Shown one piece after another: positions 7,998 through 16,025 of a stretch of DNA of 64,000 nucleotides. The stretch comes from Alicyclobacillus shizuokensis NBRC 103103 (GTDB taxonomy: Bacteria; Bacillota; Bacilli; Alicyclobacillales; Alicyclobacillaceae). How positions within the stretch are numbered: the first letter of the stretch is position 1; each line of letters starts with the position of its first letter. A model generated the notes under the pieces. The model searched no databases. It was not told the DNA's origin and was given only the letters and a program-made list of their open reading frames with translations. Where the stretch lies: assembly GCF_001552255.1 (NCBI RefSeq), contig NZ_BCQV01000004.1, forward strand, positions 1 through 64,000, written 5' to 3'. The translations under genes were made by a program, and so were the position numbers.

Positions 7998-8822
7998 ATG
8001 ACGCGGGGGAGAGTTCAAGCCACGGCGCGTGGGCAGGGTGCGCGCCGGCCAGTGGACAAGGTGACCCATGCGGTGACCAGCCCCGAGTATGGGTGGACGT
8101 CGCAAAACTGGTCCGGCTATGCGGTGGCTGGGGATTCCGGCGCCTTCCAGGCGATAACTGGGAACTGGCGGGTGCCGGAGGTGACGCCCACAGTCGGCGG
8201 GGACCAGGCCGCGGCTCACGGGGGCTGGTGGAAGCGCCTGCTGGTGTGGCTAAGCCGCCTGCTGAGCGGCAACGGATCGCAAAGGGATGCGTATTCGGCC
8301 ACATGGATAGGCATAGATGGATTCAGCGACGCGCAGTTGATTCAGATTGGCACCGCGCAAAACGTGATAGCCGGTCAGCCGCAGTACTACGCCTGGTGGG
8401 AAATCTTGCCGAGCCCGGAGACGGTGATCCCGCCGCAGGCCTATCCTGTACGGCCGGGCGACCAGGTGACGGCCGCCATCACGCGGCAGGAGGATAGGCG
8501 TTGGCGGCTTTCGCTCTGGAATCGCACCCAGGGATGGGTCTTTGCGCGACCTAATTTGAATTACGATGGGCCGCTCACCTCGGCGGAATGGATTGAGGAG
8601 GCGCCGGAAGTGGACGAGCGGTTGGCACGCCTGGCTGACTTTGGCGAGGTGGTGTTCACCGGCTGCAGTCTCAATGGGTTGGCTGTGCGGTTGCAGCCGG
8701 CGGATGCCGGCGCGATGGTTCAGGGCCGCCAGACCGTCGCTGTGCCGTCGGCCCCGGCGAAAAGCGGCGACGCATTCACAATCGCCTTTGGCAGCACGGC
8801 GCCGGCGGCCCCGCGAGGTTGA
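7998..8822 (+). CDS. Peptidase family G1 (eqolisin) homolog without signal peptide
   Basis: 274 residues from ATG 7998, with AAGGAGG 10 nt upstream. Eqolisin hallmarks are present: NWSGY (37-41), NWRVP (56-60), WIGIDG (103-108), YYAWWE (130-135) and SAEWIEE (195-201). By analogy with scytalidoglutamic peptidase the Gln/Glu dyad would be Gln116 (in LIQIGT) and Glu197. Such acid peptidases are known from fungi and from Alicyclobacillus. Unlike secreted members it shows no signal peptide or long propeptide; the N-terminus is polar and basic. Residues 61-98 form an insert with a Trp/Leu-rich amphipathic stretch (WWKRLLVWLSRLL) between two core strands. Family confidence is high; location and activity are uncertain. 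Confidence 0.87.
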   Translation: MTRGRVQATARGQGARRPVDKVTHAVTSPEYGWTSQNWSGYAVAGDSGAFQAITGNWRVPEVTPTVGGDQAAAHGGWWKRLLVWLSRLLSGNGSQRDAYSATWIGIDGFSDAQLIQIGTAQNVIAGQPQYYAWWEILPSPETVIPPQAYPVRPGDQVTAAITRQEDRRWRLSLWNRTQGWVFARPNLNYDGPLTSAEWIEEAPEVDERLARLADFGEVVFTGCSLNGLAVRLQPADAGAMVQGRQTVAVPSAPAKSGDAFTIAFGSTAPAAPRG

Positions 8823-8996
8823 TGTGCAGCGCAGACCTGGCGCCCCGCCGGGTCTTTCTTCGTCCCGTGGCAGCGCGCTCCGCGTGCGGCAGAATGCGGC
8901 GAAGTACGGCACGTCCACTAGAGGACATGGCGGCACTTTTGCTAGAATTGGTTGTTGTCGCAACACATCACCAATTCGTTCACGGGGAGTGGGGTC

Positions 8997-9848
8997 ATGG
9001 CAGAACGAGTGGTTGTGACGGGAGGCAGCGGCCGCCTGGGGCCGTGGGTCATCCGCGAATTTCTCGAGCATGGGTACGAGGTGGTCAACATCGACACCCG
9101 GCACCCGCAGGAACCGCTCTGTCCCACCGTGATTGCGGATCTCGCGCAGCTGGGGGACGCGGTCGACGTGCTGGAGGGGGCGGACGCGCTCGTTCACCTG
9201 GCGGCCATCCCTGCCGCTGGCCTGAGGCCCAATGAGTTCACGTTCCGCAACAACGTCCTCTCCACGTACAACGTGCTGGCGGCTGCGTCGTTGCTGGGCA
9301 TGAGCAAGGCCGTTATCACCTCGAGCGAATCGTCCTACGGGCTGGTCTTTGCCCTGCATCCGTTCTCGCCGCAATACGTGCCGGTGGACGAAGACCACCC
9401 ACAGCTGCCCCAGGACAGCTACGGCTTGTCGAAGGTGGTCAACGAGGCGACGGCCGACATGTTCCACCGCCGGTCGGGGATGCAGGTTGTGTCGTTCCGC
9501 CTCGGCAACGTGATTGCCCCGGATATGTACGAGAATTTTCCTTCGTTCATCCACAACCCGCGTGAGCGCGAACGCATCCTCTGGAGTTACATCGACACGC
9601 GCGACGCGGCGGTGGCCTACCGGTTGGCAGTGGAGGCGGATGGGCTCGGCAGCATGCGTTTGAACATCGCCGCGGATGACACCAGCATGGACATCCCCAG
9701 CCGTGAACTGATGGCGGTCAGTTATCCGGACGTGCGGGACTTTCGCGCACCCCTGGAGGGGTATGAGACGCTGTTGGACAATCGCCGCGCCAAACAGGTG
9801 CTCGGCTGGCAGCCTGTGCATCGCTGGCGCGACCACGTGAACGTCTAA
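8997..9848 (+). CDS. NAD-dependent epimerase/dehydratase (extended SDR)
   Basis: 283 residues from ATG 8997 (GGGGAGTGGGG upstream). The Rossmann glycine motif VTGGSGRLG lies at the N-terminus, then DLAQLGD, and the active-site SSESSYG and YGLSK (Tyr-x-x-x-Lys). C-terminal residues bind substrate. The family includes UDP-glucose 4-epimerases and related sugar-nucleotide or uronate dehydrogenases. At 283 residues it is nearer in length to uronate dehydrogenase-like SDRs than to GalE. No sugar genes are adjacent, so the substrate cannot be named. A weak TAGAAT lies at 8943. Confidence 0.85.
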   Translation: MAERVVVTGGSGRLGPWVIREFLEHGYEVVNIDTRHPQEPLCPTVIADLAQLGDAVDVLEGADALVHLAAIPAAGLRPNEFTFRNNVLSTYNVLAAASLLGMSKAVITSSESSYGLVFALHPFSPQYVPVDEDHPQLPQDSYGLSKVVNEATADMFHRRSGMQVVSFRLGNVIAPDMYENFPSFIHNPRERERILWSYIDTRDAAVAYRLAVEADGLGSMRLNIAADDTSMDIPSRELMAVSYPDVRDFRAPLEGYETLLDNRRAKQVLGWQPVHRWRDHVNV

Positions 9849-9889
9849 AGCTTCCCTAGCGTTCCTTGCGACAACAGGTGCTGTCCCAT

Positions 9890-9920
9890 AGGCGGCCGAT
9901 CCGCGCGGCCGCCTGTTCTT
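9890..9920 (+). terminator. Terminator-like hairpin after the SDR gene
   Basis: A perfect 9-bp stem (9890-9898 with 9906-9914), 7-nt loop, followed by GTTCTTTGCC, a weak T tract. Confidence 0.55.
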
Positions 9921-9951
9921 TGCCTTGCTTCTCCTAATGAACTATGACGTT

Positions 9952-10027
9952 CTCCACAAAATCTCCACACCGACTCCACAACTGTCCATACTCCTTCCAA
10001 CACTCCTGCGGGTGGGGTTGCTAGACT
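9952..10027 (+). promoter_or_regulatory. Three CTCCACA repeats at 11-bp pitch before the comA operon
   Basis: CTCCACA occurs at 9952, 9963 and 9974. The same register continues more weakly with CCATAC (9986) and CCAACA (9997). Read as TCCACA, each of the three is one base from the Pho half-site TTCACA. A possible -10, TAGACT, is at 10022-10027. Just downstream, complementary 8-mers at 10033-10040 and 10067-10074 could form a hairpin at the transcript's 5' end that encloses the leader ORF's ribosome site. Confidence 0.45.
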
Positions 10028-10062
10028 TAAAAACACATAACCCATGCGTGGAGGGCGTTCCC

Positions 10063-10137
10063 ATGCTTATGTGTGTTTCTGCCATTGGGAATGGAGAACG
10101 GCGCCTACACGGCGCGCTGGACGGTCTTCTGGGCTAA
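10063..10137 (+). CDS. Possible 24-residue leader peptide
   Basis: A short ORF with a strong ribosome site (GGAGGG at 10050-10055, 7 nt before ATG 10063) and a stop 36 bp before the MFS start. It begins Met-Leu-Met-Cys, so it has sulfur amino acids at positions 1, 3 and 4. It sits in a leader that can fold around its own start. A role as an attenuator or coupling peptide for the comA operon is inference from position and the ribosome site only. Confidence 0.35.
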   Translation: MLMCVSAIGNGERRLHGALDGLLG

Positions 10138-10173
10138 CGCGGCGTGAATCTGCCTCTAGGAGGGTCCCTTTTT

Positions 10174-11622
10174 ATGACATCGTCAGCTAGGCTTGGTCCG
10201 TCGTCGCGGGCCGGTATCCCGGAACGCATGGAGCGGCTGCCGATGACCCGGTTCACCGGGATGGTGGTGCTGCTCTCGGGCCTTGCGTGGTTCATTGAGT
10301 CGCTCAGTATCGGATCGCTTGGGGTCGCGCTCGATCCGCTCAAACAAGTGATGCACCTGTCGGCGGGCCAGGTGGGCGTGCTCACGGCGGCCTCCACCTT
10401 CGGCATCGTGTTGGGCCTGATACCCGCCGGGTTTCTGGCGGACAAGTTCGGCCGGAAACAGATGTTGGTATGGGGGATTTTGGAGTACAGCCTGTTCACC
10501 TTGCTCTGCGCATTTAGCCCCAACTACGGGGTGCTTTTGTTGTTTCGCTTCTTGTCCGGCTTCGGCATGGGTGCGGTCTTCCCGCTGCCGTATGCGATAG
10601 TCAGCGAGTTTGTCCCGAGCACGCGGCGGGCTTGGTTCAACGGTCTGTTGGATGCCTGCCTGTCTGTAGGGTACTTTATCGCGCCCCTGTTGGGACTGGT
10701 CATTTTGCCGCGGTTTGACTTGGCGATGTCCTGGCGGGTTTTCTTTGCGGTGTCCGCCCTGCCGATGCTGTACGCCTACGTCATTCACCGGATGCTCCCG
10801 GAATCCCCGCGGTGGCTGGAGCGCAAAGGACGGCTGCAGGAGGCGGAAGCGCTGATGCGCTCCATTGAGGAGCGCGTGGAGCGTCTGACCGGGCAGCCGC
10901 TGCCCGCTCCCGTAGCTGCCGGGGTGGGCGAAGACGCCGAGGCAGAAGCCATATCGGCTCAAGGCTCGGGTGCGAATCCGGGGCCGGGTGGCCGCTTGAG
11001 CGCCGGAATCCTGGCGCCCTGGCGACCGCCGTATGTGCGCCGCACCGTGGCGCGGGCGGCCTCGGCCATCGGCACCTTCTATATGTTTTACATCGTGATG
11101 ACCTATATGCCCACTTTATTCGTCTCGCAGGGGTTGTCGTTCGCGCATTCGCTCGAGTTTACGGCCATCATCACGGCCGCCGCCATCCCGGGCAAGCTCC
11201 TCAACGGCTGGATGGCCGAGTGGCTGGGCCGCAAGTGGGTCTATGTCCTGTTCATGGGCGTGGCCGGGGTGGCCTCGTTGTTCTTTGGGCTGGCCCGCTC
11301 CGCCGTCGGGATGGTCACATTCGCCTGCGTGATGTCCCTGTTTGGGACGGGCGCGTTCCCGGCGCTGAAGATGTCGTACGCGGAGCAGTATCCGACGCAC
11401 CTGCGGACCACCGGCGCTGCTACGGTCGAGACGCTGGGACGGTTCTTCGGCGGCGTGGTGGGCTCCTACGCGATGCCGGTCATCCTCCAGTCGGCCGGCA
11501 TGGCGGTCGGGTTTTACATTGTGGCCGCGGTGGCGTTGTGCGCCGTAGTGATTGAACTGGTGTTGGCACCGGAGACCAAGGCGCTCACGCTGGAGCAGCT
11601 GGAGGCCCGGTTGGCGCACTAG
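10174..11622 (+). CDS. MFS transporter, metabolite:H+ symporter type
   Basis: 482 residues from ATG 10174 (AGGAGGG, 9-nt gap). Twelve membrane helices, with MFS loop motifs ADKFGRKQM after TM2 and PESPRWLERKGR after TM6, and the repeat-half motif AEWLGRKWV. The long central loop is acidic and glycine-rich (about residues 245-285). It belongs to the sugar/aromatic-acid/NiaP branch of MFS. It is the first full gene of a five-gene run (transporter, acyltransferase-3, ligase, comA, VOC), so it may move the product or precursor of that pathway. Direction and substrate are unknown. Confidence 0.85.
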   Translation: MTSSARLGPSSRAGIPERMERLPMTRFTGMVVLLSGLAWFIESLSIGSLGVALDPLKQVMHLSAGQVGVLTAASTFGIVLGLIPAGFLADKFGRKQMLVWGILEYSLFTLLCAFSPNYGVLLLFRFLSGFGMGAVFPLPYAIVSEFVPSTRRAWFNGLLDACLSVGYFIAPLLGLVILPRFDLAMSWRVFFAVSALPMLYAYVIHRMLPESPRWLERKGRLQEAEALMRSIEERVERLTGQPLPAPVAAGVGEDAEAEAISAQGSGANPGPGGRLSAGILAPWRPPYVRRTVARAASAIGTFYMFYIVMTYMPTLFVSQGLSFAHSLEFTAIITAAAIPGKLLNGWMAEWLGRKWVYVLFMGVAGVASLFFGLARSAVGMVTFACVMSLFGTGAFPALKMSYAEQYPTHLRTTGAATVETLGRFFGGVVGSYAMPVILQSAGMAVGFYIVAAVALCAVVIELVLAPETKALTLEQLEARLAH

Positions 11623-11651
11623 TTGGCTGAGCGTGCAAGGAGGTCGCACAG

Positions 11652-12830
11652 TTGGCCCAGAAAAAAGTTCACCTTTATGAAATCGACCTAATGCGCGCGT
11701 TTATCATGCTCGGCGTCCTGTCGGTACACACGGTCACGGTTTACGCGTCAAGACTGCGGGACGGGACCATCGCCTTTCTGTCGGTAGCCGCGGTTCACTC
11801 GTCGATGCACTTCACGCGTGAATCGTTCATGTTTATCACCGGCCTCGTGCTGTTCGTCACCTATTACCGGCGGCCCTTTCATACCCTCAAGTTCTGGTGG
11901 AAGCGGCTGACTCTGATTGCCGTGCCGTACGTGGTGTGGAACATCGCCTACATCCTGTACGGGCGCGACTACGGGGGGACGTTCGGTTCATTTCTCGCCA
12001 AGCTGGGCCATTCCTTGGAGGTGGGAGATCAGGGCTATGTGTACTATGTCCTGGTGTCCATTCAATTGTACATTGTCTTTCCCATCCTGCTTTATGGACT
12101 ACGCTGGCTGGAGCGCTGGCACGCGCACATCCTTGTCGGCAGCTTCATCTTCCAACTGGCGTTGATGGGGTTTTACCATTACGTGCTGATTCACATCGAC
12201 TATCAGCATCAATGGCCGTATCTGTTGGCGCGCATCGCCGATCGCTACGGGACGTTTGTGCTGACCTACCAGTTTTGGTTTGTGGCCGGCGGCGTCCTGG
12301 CCTGCCACTATGATCGCGTCAAGGCGTACGTAGAATCTCACGTGGCGCTGTTGCGTTGGCTACTCGTCATCGGGGTGCTCGCCATGTGGGCGCAGTATTT
12401 CTTTGAACGGTTTGTGCTCGGGTATTCGGACTCTCACGCCGAGTTGGCCGAGACGCCGCTCATGATTCCGTACGCCCTGGTGGTCACGGCCAACATGTGG
12501 CAGTTGGGCATGGCGTGGGCGAAGCGGCGCACCCGGCCCGGGTGGCAGCCGTTCAGCCGATTTGTCATGCTCGCTTCGTCAACATCGTTCGGGATCTTTT
12601 TGTTCCAACCGTTCCCGCTCGCCCTTCTGTGGCACGTTGTGCCACACCTGAGCACACCGAGCTGGGTGACCTACGGATCGCTCCCGTTTGCGATTCTGTT
12701 TGTCTACTTCTCGGGCATGCTGGTAGCCTACCTGATTGGCAAGGTGCCCTACGTGGCCTATTGCGTCGGTCGCAAGGTGCAGTGGCGGGTCAACAAGCCA
12801 CGGCCCGACGCGGCATCGACCAGCGCCTGA
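11652..12830 (+). CDS. Acyltransferase-3 family membrane protein
   Basis: 392 residues from TTG 11652 with AAGGAGG 8 nt upstream. About ten helices. The N-terminus carries the family's Arg/His motif (LMRAFIMLGVLSVHT, invariant Arg15 and His26 region) and ESFMFITGLVLF, typical of integral-membrane acyltransferases that O-acylate sugars, lipids or cell-wall polymers. It starts 29 bp after the MFS gene and 94 bp before the ligase gene, so it is probably co-transcribed. The acyl donor and acceptor are unknown. Together with the ligase and ComA it suggests esterification of a sulfonated product. Confidence 0.85.
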   Translation: MAQKKVHLYEIDLMRAFIMLGVLSVHTVTVYASRLRDGTIAFLSVAAVHSSMHFTRESFMFITGLVLFVTYYRRPFHTLKFWWKRLTLIAVPYVVWNIAYILYGRDYGGTFGSFLAKLGHSLEVGDQGYVYYVLVSIQLYIVFPILLYGLRWLERWHAHILVGSFIFQLALMGFYHYVLIHIDYQHQWPYLLARIADRYGTFVLTYQFWFVAGGVLACHYDRVKAYVESHVALLRWLLVIGVLAMWAQYFFERFVLGYSDSHAELAETPLMIPYALVVTANMWQLGMAWAKRRTRPGWQPFSRFVMLASSTSFGIFLFQPFPLALLWHVVPHLSTPSWVTYGSLPFAILFVYFSGMLVAYLIGKVPYVAYCVGRKVQWRVNKPRPDAASTSA

Positions 12831-12924
12831 GGCAGCGTAAGGGAGAGCGTCAAGCTTTGGGCGCGACTGTACACCGTCTTGGATGGAGAGGTACTGGATT
12901 GAGACAGGAAAGGAGTTCTTCGTG

Positions 12925-14565
12925 ATGTCCCAGTTGATCGAACGCCTGTTCGCGGCACCGTTTGACGGCGATGCGCCATGTCTGTGTTTCGCCGGGCGCT
13001 GGTACAGGCGGCGCGAGTTGCTGGCCGAGGCCGAGACCCTGGCTGCGCACATGAGCCAAGCCGGCGTCCAGCCGGGCCAGCGGGTGATTTTGGGAGTGCC
13101 CAACTCGGCCGCCTTTGCCATCGCCTGGCTGGCGCTTATCCGGATGGGGGCGGTGGCTGCTCCCTGCAACCCGGACATGCCGGTTGCCGAACTGCTCGTG
13201 TTTCTCAACCGCTGCCAGGCGGCGGCCGCGGTGTTGCGACCGGAGCAGTGGCAGGCGCTGCAAGCGAGTGCGTCTATCCCAAAGAGCCTGACGCGCGTGT
13301 GGTTGGTCGAGGACGTGGCTCAGCCCCAGCCTGCACGATATCTCCTGCGGGGGCGGGATGGGGGCTGGTCCGAGGCAGCAGACGCCCTCGCACAGAGGGA
13401 GGCAGCCAGTGCGTCCAGCCAGGGCGAGGCCATGCCGGGGGCAGCCGGAATACTGCCGGATCTGGCCGACATCTCCGATGAGGCGCAGGGCGTTCTCCTT
13501 TACACTTCCGGCACGACCGGCGTGCCGAAGGCGGTCGGCCTGCGCCACCGGCATCTGTTGGCGACCGCCGACAACGTCATCGTCTCGCACCAGTTGACGG
13601 AGCGGGATGTGACCTACTGTTTCCTGCCGCTGTTTCACATCAATGCGCAGGTGATCGCGTTTTTGGCGACGCTGCTCTCGGGCGGGCGCATCGTATTGGC
13701 GCCCAAATTCAGTGCGTCCTCGTTCTGGCCGCAGGTGGAGGAGTACGGGGTGACGTGGGTGTCAGCGGTGCCGACCATCATCGCTATCCTGCTGAAGAAG
13801 CCGCGTCCAGAGCGCATCCCACCCCACCTGCGCTTTGTAAGGTCCGCTTCCGCTCCGCTGCCTGTGCTCGACGCGATGCGGTTTGAGCGCCGCTTTGGCA
13901 TCCCCATCATCCAGTCGTACGGCATGACGGAGGCGGCCAGCCAAATCTGCGTCAATCCGCTGCCCCCGGGGGAGCGTCGGTTGGGATCGGTGGGGCTGCC
14001 GGTGGGGCTGGAGCTGATGGTGGTGGACGACGACAACCGGCCGCTGCCGCGCGGGCAGGCGGGTGAAATTGTCATCCGCGGCGCCAGCGTGATTGAGGCG
14101 TATGAAGGCTTGGACAGTCCAAAGGATTTTGCCGGTGGTTGGTTCCATACTGGCGACCTGGGGTACCAGGACGAGGACGGCTATGTGTTTCTCACAGGCC
14201 GCAAGAAAGAGATGATCAACCGCGCTGGCGAGAAGATCAGCCCGTACGAGGTGGAGAATGTCATCCGCGAACACCCGCGGGTGCGCCAGGTGGGCGTCAT
14301 TGGCCTCCCGGATCCCCTGTATGGGGAGCGGGTGACCGCCTGCGTCGTGAGCGATGCGCCGCCGGCGGAACGGGACGGGGTTGCAAGCGAGATTCTAAAG
14401 CTGTGTCAATCGTCGCTGTCGCGTTACAAGTGGCCGGCCGAGGTGCTGTTTGTCGACGCTATTCCGGTCGGGCCGACCGGCAAGGTACAGCGGACGCGGC
14501 TGAAGCAAGAGTTGCTCGAAGGGGAGCGGGTTCCGGCGGATTCGGAGAGGAGGTCGATGCCGTGA
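12925..14565 (+). CDS. AMP-dependent acyl-CoA synthetase/ligase
   Basis: 546 residues from ATG 12925 (AAAGGAG upstream). ANL-superfamily motifs in order: LLYTSGTTGVPKAV (ATP loop), QSYGMTEA, WFHTGDLGYQDEDGYVFLTGRKKEMI (hinge), INRAGEKISPYEVE and the C-terminal catalytic Lys in PVGPTGKVQR. The enzyme adenylates a carboxylic acid and passes it to CoA or another acceptor. Its last four bases overlap the GTG start of comA, so the two are translationally coupled. That makes a carboxylate linked to the sulfolactate pathway a plausible substrate; this is inference. Confidence 0.9.
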   Translation: MSQLIERLFAAPFDGDAPCLCFAGRWYRRRELLAEAETLAAHMSQAGVQPGQRVILGVPNSAAFAIAWLALIRMGAVAAPCNPDMPVAELLVFLNRCQAAAAVLRPEQWQALQASASIPKSLTRVWLVEDVAQPQPARYLLRGRDGGWSEAADALAQREAASASSQGEAMPGAAGILPDLADISDEAQGVLLYTSGTTGVPKAVGLRHRHLLATADNVIVSHQLTERDVTYCFLPLFHINAQVIAFLATLLSGGRIVLAPKFSASSFWPQVEEYGVTWVSAVPTIIAILLKKPRPERIPPHLRFVRSASAPLPVLDAMRFERRFGIPIIQSYGMTEAASQICVNPLPPGERRLGSVGLPVGLELMVVDDDNRPLPRGQAGEIVIRGASVIEAYEGLDSPKDFAGGWFHTGDLGYQDEDGYVFLTGRKKEMINRAGEKISPYEVENVIREHPRVRQVGVIGLPDPLYGERVTACVVSDAPPAERDGVASEILKLCQSSLSRYKWPAEVLFVDAIPVGPTGKVQRTRLKQELLEGERVPADSERRSMP

Positions 14566-15326
14566 ACGCGGCTGAATTGACGCTGCCGGAGCGGGCCAGC
14601 AAGCCTCGCTCCCGTGGTCTCACCCTGTTGATTGACAATGGCGTTCCCCTGCACCACTTTCAGGACGTCGTCGAGAGTTTTGACGGGTTCATCGACTTCG
14701 TCAAGTTCGGTTGGGGCACCTCCGTCATCACCAAGCACCTGACGGACAAGATCCGATGTTTGGAGGAACACGATATCGGCTGGTTTTTTGGCGGCACGTT
14801 GTTTGAGAAGTACGTCTACCAGGGCAAATTGGCCGAATACCGTCGATACCTCCGTCAGCACGGCGGGCGCTACGTCGAGATTTCCAACGGGACCATCGAC
14901 CTGTCGAATGCGGAGAAGGCCCAGTACATCCGCGAGTTTTCCAGCGAGTTCACGGTATTCAGCGAGGTGGGCTTCAAGGATGGCGAGAAGTCTATCCACC
15001 TTTCCCCGGCGCGCTGGATTGAGTACATTCAGGAGGACCTGGCGGCGGGCGCCTTTAAGGTCATCACCGAGGCCAGGGAAAGTGGCACCAGCGGAATCTG
15101 CCGCAGCAACGGCGAGGTCCGGTACGGCCTGATTGAGGAGATTGCCGATTCGGGCATCGATCTCGACAAGGTGGTCTTCGAAGCCCCCAACAAGACCTTG
15201 CAGACCTACTTCATCCGCCTCTTTGGCACCAACGTCAACCTGGGCAACGTCGCCTTTGACGATGCGGTGGCGCTGGAGACCCTGCGCCTGGGCCTGCGTT
15301 CCGACACGCTGCTGCAGTTTTCCTGA
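14562..15326 (+). CDS. comA: Phosphosulfolactate synthase (ComA/YitD family)
   Basis: 254 residues from GTG 14562 (GGAGAGGAGG upstream). The TIM-barrel family adds sulfite to phosphoenolpyruvate to give (2R)-phospho-3-sulfolactate. It is the first step of coenzyme M synthesis in methanogens and of 3-sulfolactate accumulation in Bacillus spores. Seen here: GLTLLIDNGVP at the N-terminus, DFVKFGWGTS, GGTLFEKY, VEISNGTIDLS, FTVFSEVGFKD and KVITEARESGTSGI, all conserved family stretches. No ComB phosphatase or ComC dehydrogenase gene lies nearby. The neighbours are a coupled ligase upstream and a VOC protein downstream, which is not the archaeal context. Confidence 0.9.
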   Translation: MNAAELTLPERASKPRSRGLTLLIDNGVPLHHFQDVVESFDGFIDFVKFGWGTSVITKHLTDKIRCLEEHDIGWFFGGTLFEKYVYQGKLAEYRRYLRQHGGRYVEISNGTIDLSNAEKAQYIREFSSEFTVFSEVGFKDGEKSIHLSPARWIEYIQEDLAAGAFKVITEARESGTSGICRSNGEVRYGLIEEIADSGIDLDKVVFEAPNKTLQTYFIRLFGTNVNLGNVAFDDAVALETLRLGLRSDTLLQFS

Positions 15327-15432
15327 ACGGAGCCGCGCGGAGGCCGGGGCGTTGTCGTTGACAGGCGGTGCGCCCGCAAACAGGGTTTTGCCCGGGAAAT
15401 TCAGACAATCCTCGACAAAGGAGGCGTTGCCC

Positions 15433-15831
15433 ATGCGCAACCCGAACAACGTGTTTCACCTCGCCATACCCTGCCGCGACTTGGACGAAGCGTACGAGTT
15501 TTACGTGAAGGGGCTCGGGTGCAAGCTGGCCCGCCGCTACCACGACCGCATCACCTTGGACTTTTTCGGCGATCAGGTGGTCTGCCACCTGTCCGACGCC
15601 TGGGAGCGCGATCCGAAGATGTATCCGCGCCATTTTGGCGTTACGTTTTCGGACAAGCGGGAGTTCGATAACCTGCTGCGACTGGCCAAGATGCGTGACT
15701 TGCCTTTCTTCCAGCCGCCCTCGAAGCGCTTTGAGGGCCTCGTCGAGGAGCATGAGACGTTCTTTCTGAAGGATCCCTCCAACAACCTCCTGGAATTCAA
15801 ATATTACCTGGATGAGCGGATGATGTATTGA
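15433..15831 (+). CDS. VOC (glyoxalase/dioxygenase-fold) protein
   Basis: 132 residues from ATG 15433 (AAAGGAGGC upstream). The VOC fold is indicated by FHLAIPCRDLDEAYEFYVKGLGCKL at the N-terminus and FLKDPSNNLLEFKYY at the C-terminus. His9 and the final Glu of LLEFKYY match usual metal-ligand positions. Family members include glyoxalases, epimerases, dioxygenases and resistance proteins. Position 106 bp after comA and before a terminator suggests it acts on the operon's product; the reaction is unknown. Confidence 0.8.
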   Translation: MRNPNNVFHLAIPCRDLDEAYEFYVKGLGCKLARRYHDRITLDFFGDQVVCHLSDAWERDPKMYPRHFGVTFSDKREFDNLLRLAKMRDLPFFQPPSKRFEGLVEEHETFFLKDPSNNLLEFKYYLDERMMY

Positions 15832-15847
15832 CGGCATCCCGCAGTCT

Positions 15848-15885
15848 GACCCGGCCCGGCACAGCAACGCCGGACCGGGTCTTCA
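15848..15885 (+). terminator. Strong hairpin ending the comA operon
   Basis: A 13-bp stem with one G-U pair (15848-15860 with 15869-15881) and an 8-nt loop. The T tract is poor (TTCAT). Confidence 0.6.
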
Positions 15886-15914
15886 TGCCTCGCCTCTGCG
15901 CCTCGCGTTCACAC

Positions 15915-15943
15915 TCTGCCAATCCCCCGAGTTCCCGTATAAT
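15915..15943 (+). promoter_or_regulatory. Promoter of the two-component system
   Basis: Consensus -10 TATAAT (15938-15943) with a weak -35, TCTGCC (15915-15920), at 17 bp. It lies about 80 bp before the response regulator. Confidence 0.5.
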
Positions 15944-16025
15944 GAGATAGGATCATGAGGCCTAGGAGTCGGCCAAGCCATTTCCATCAGGCCATGGATG
16001 AAGCGGCTTTCCGGGAGGGATGCGC

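Noticed and set aside
8250-9836. Long open frame of 528 codons on the minus strand, and similar ones opposite real genes (2712-4001, 24486-25727, 26410-28233, 28887-30260, 47103-48311)
   Set aside because: GC-rich coding DNA leaves the opposite strand open. These frames lack ribosome sites and recognisable motifs and lie fully over well-supported genes.
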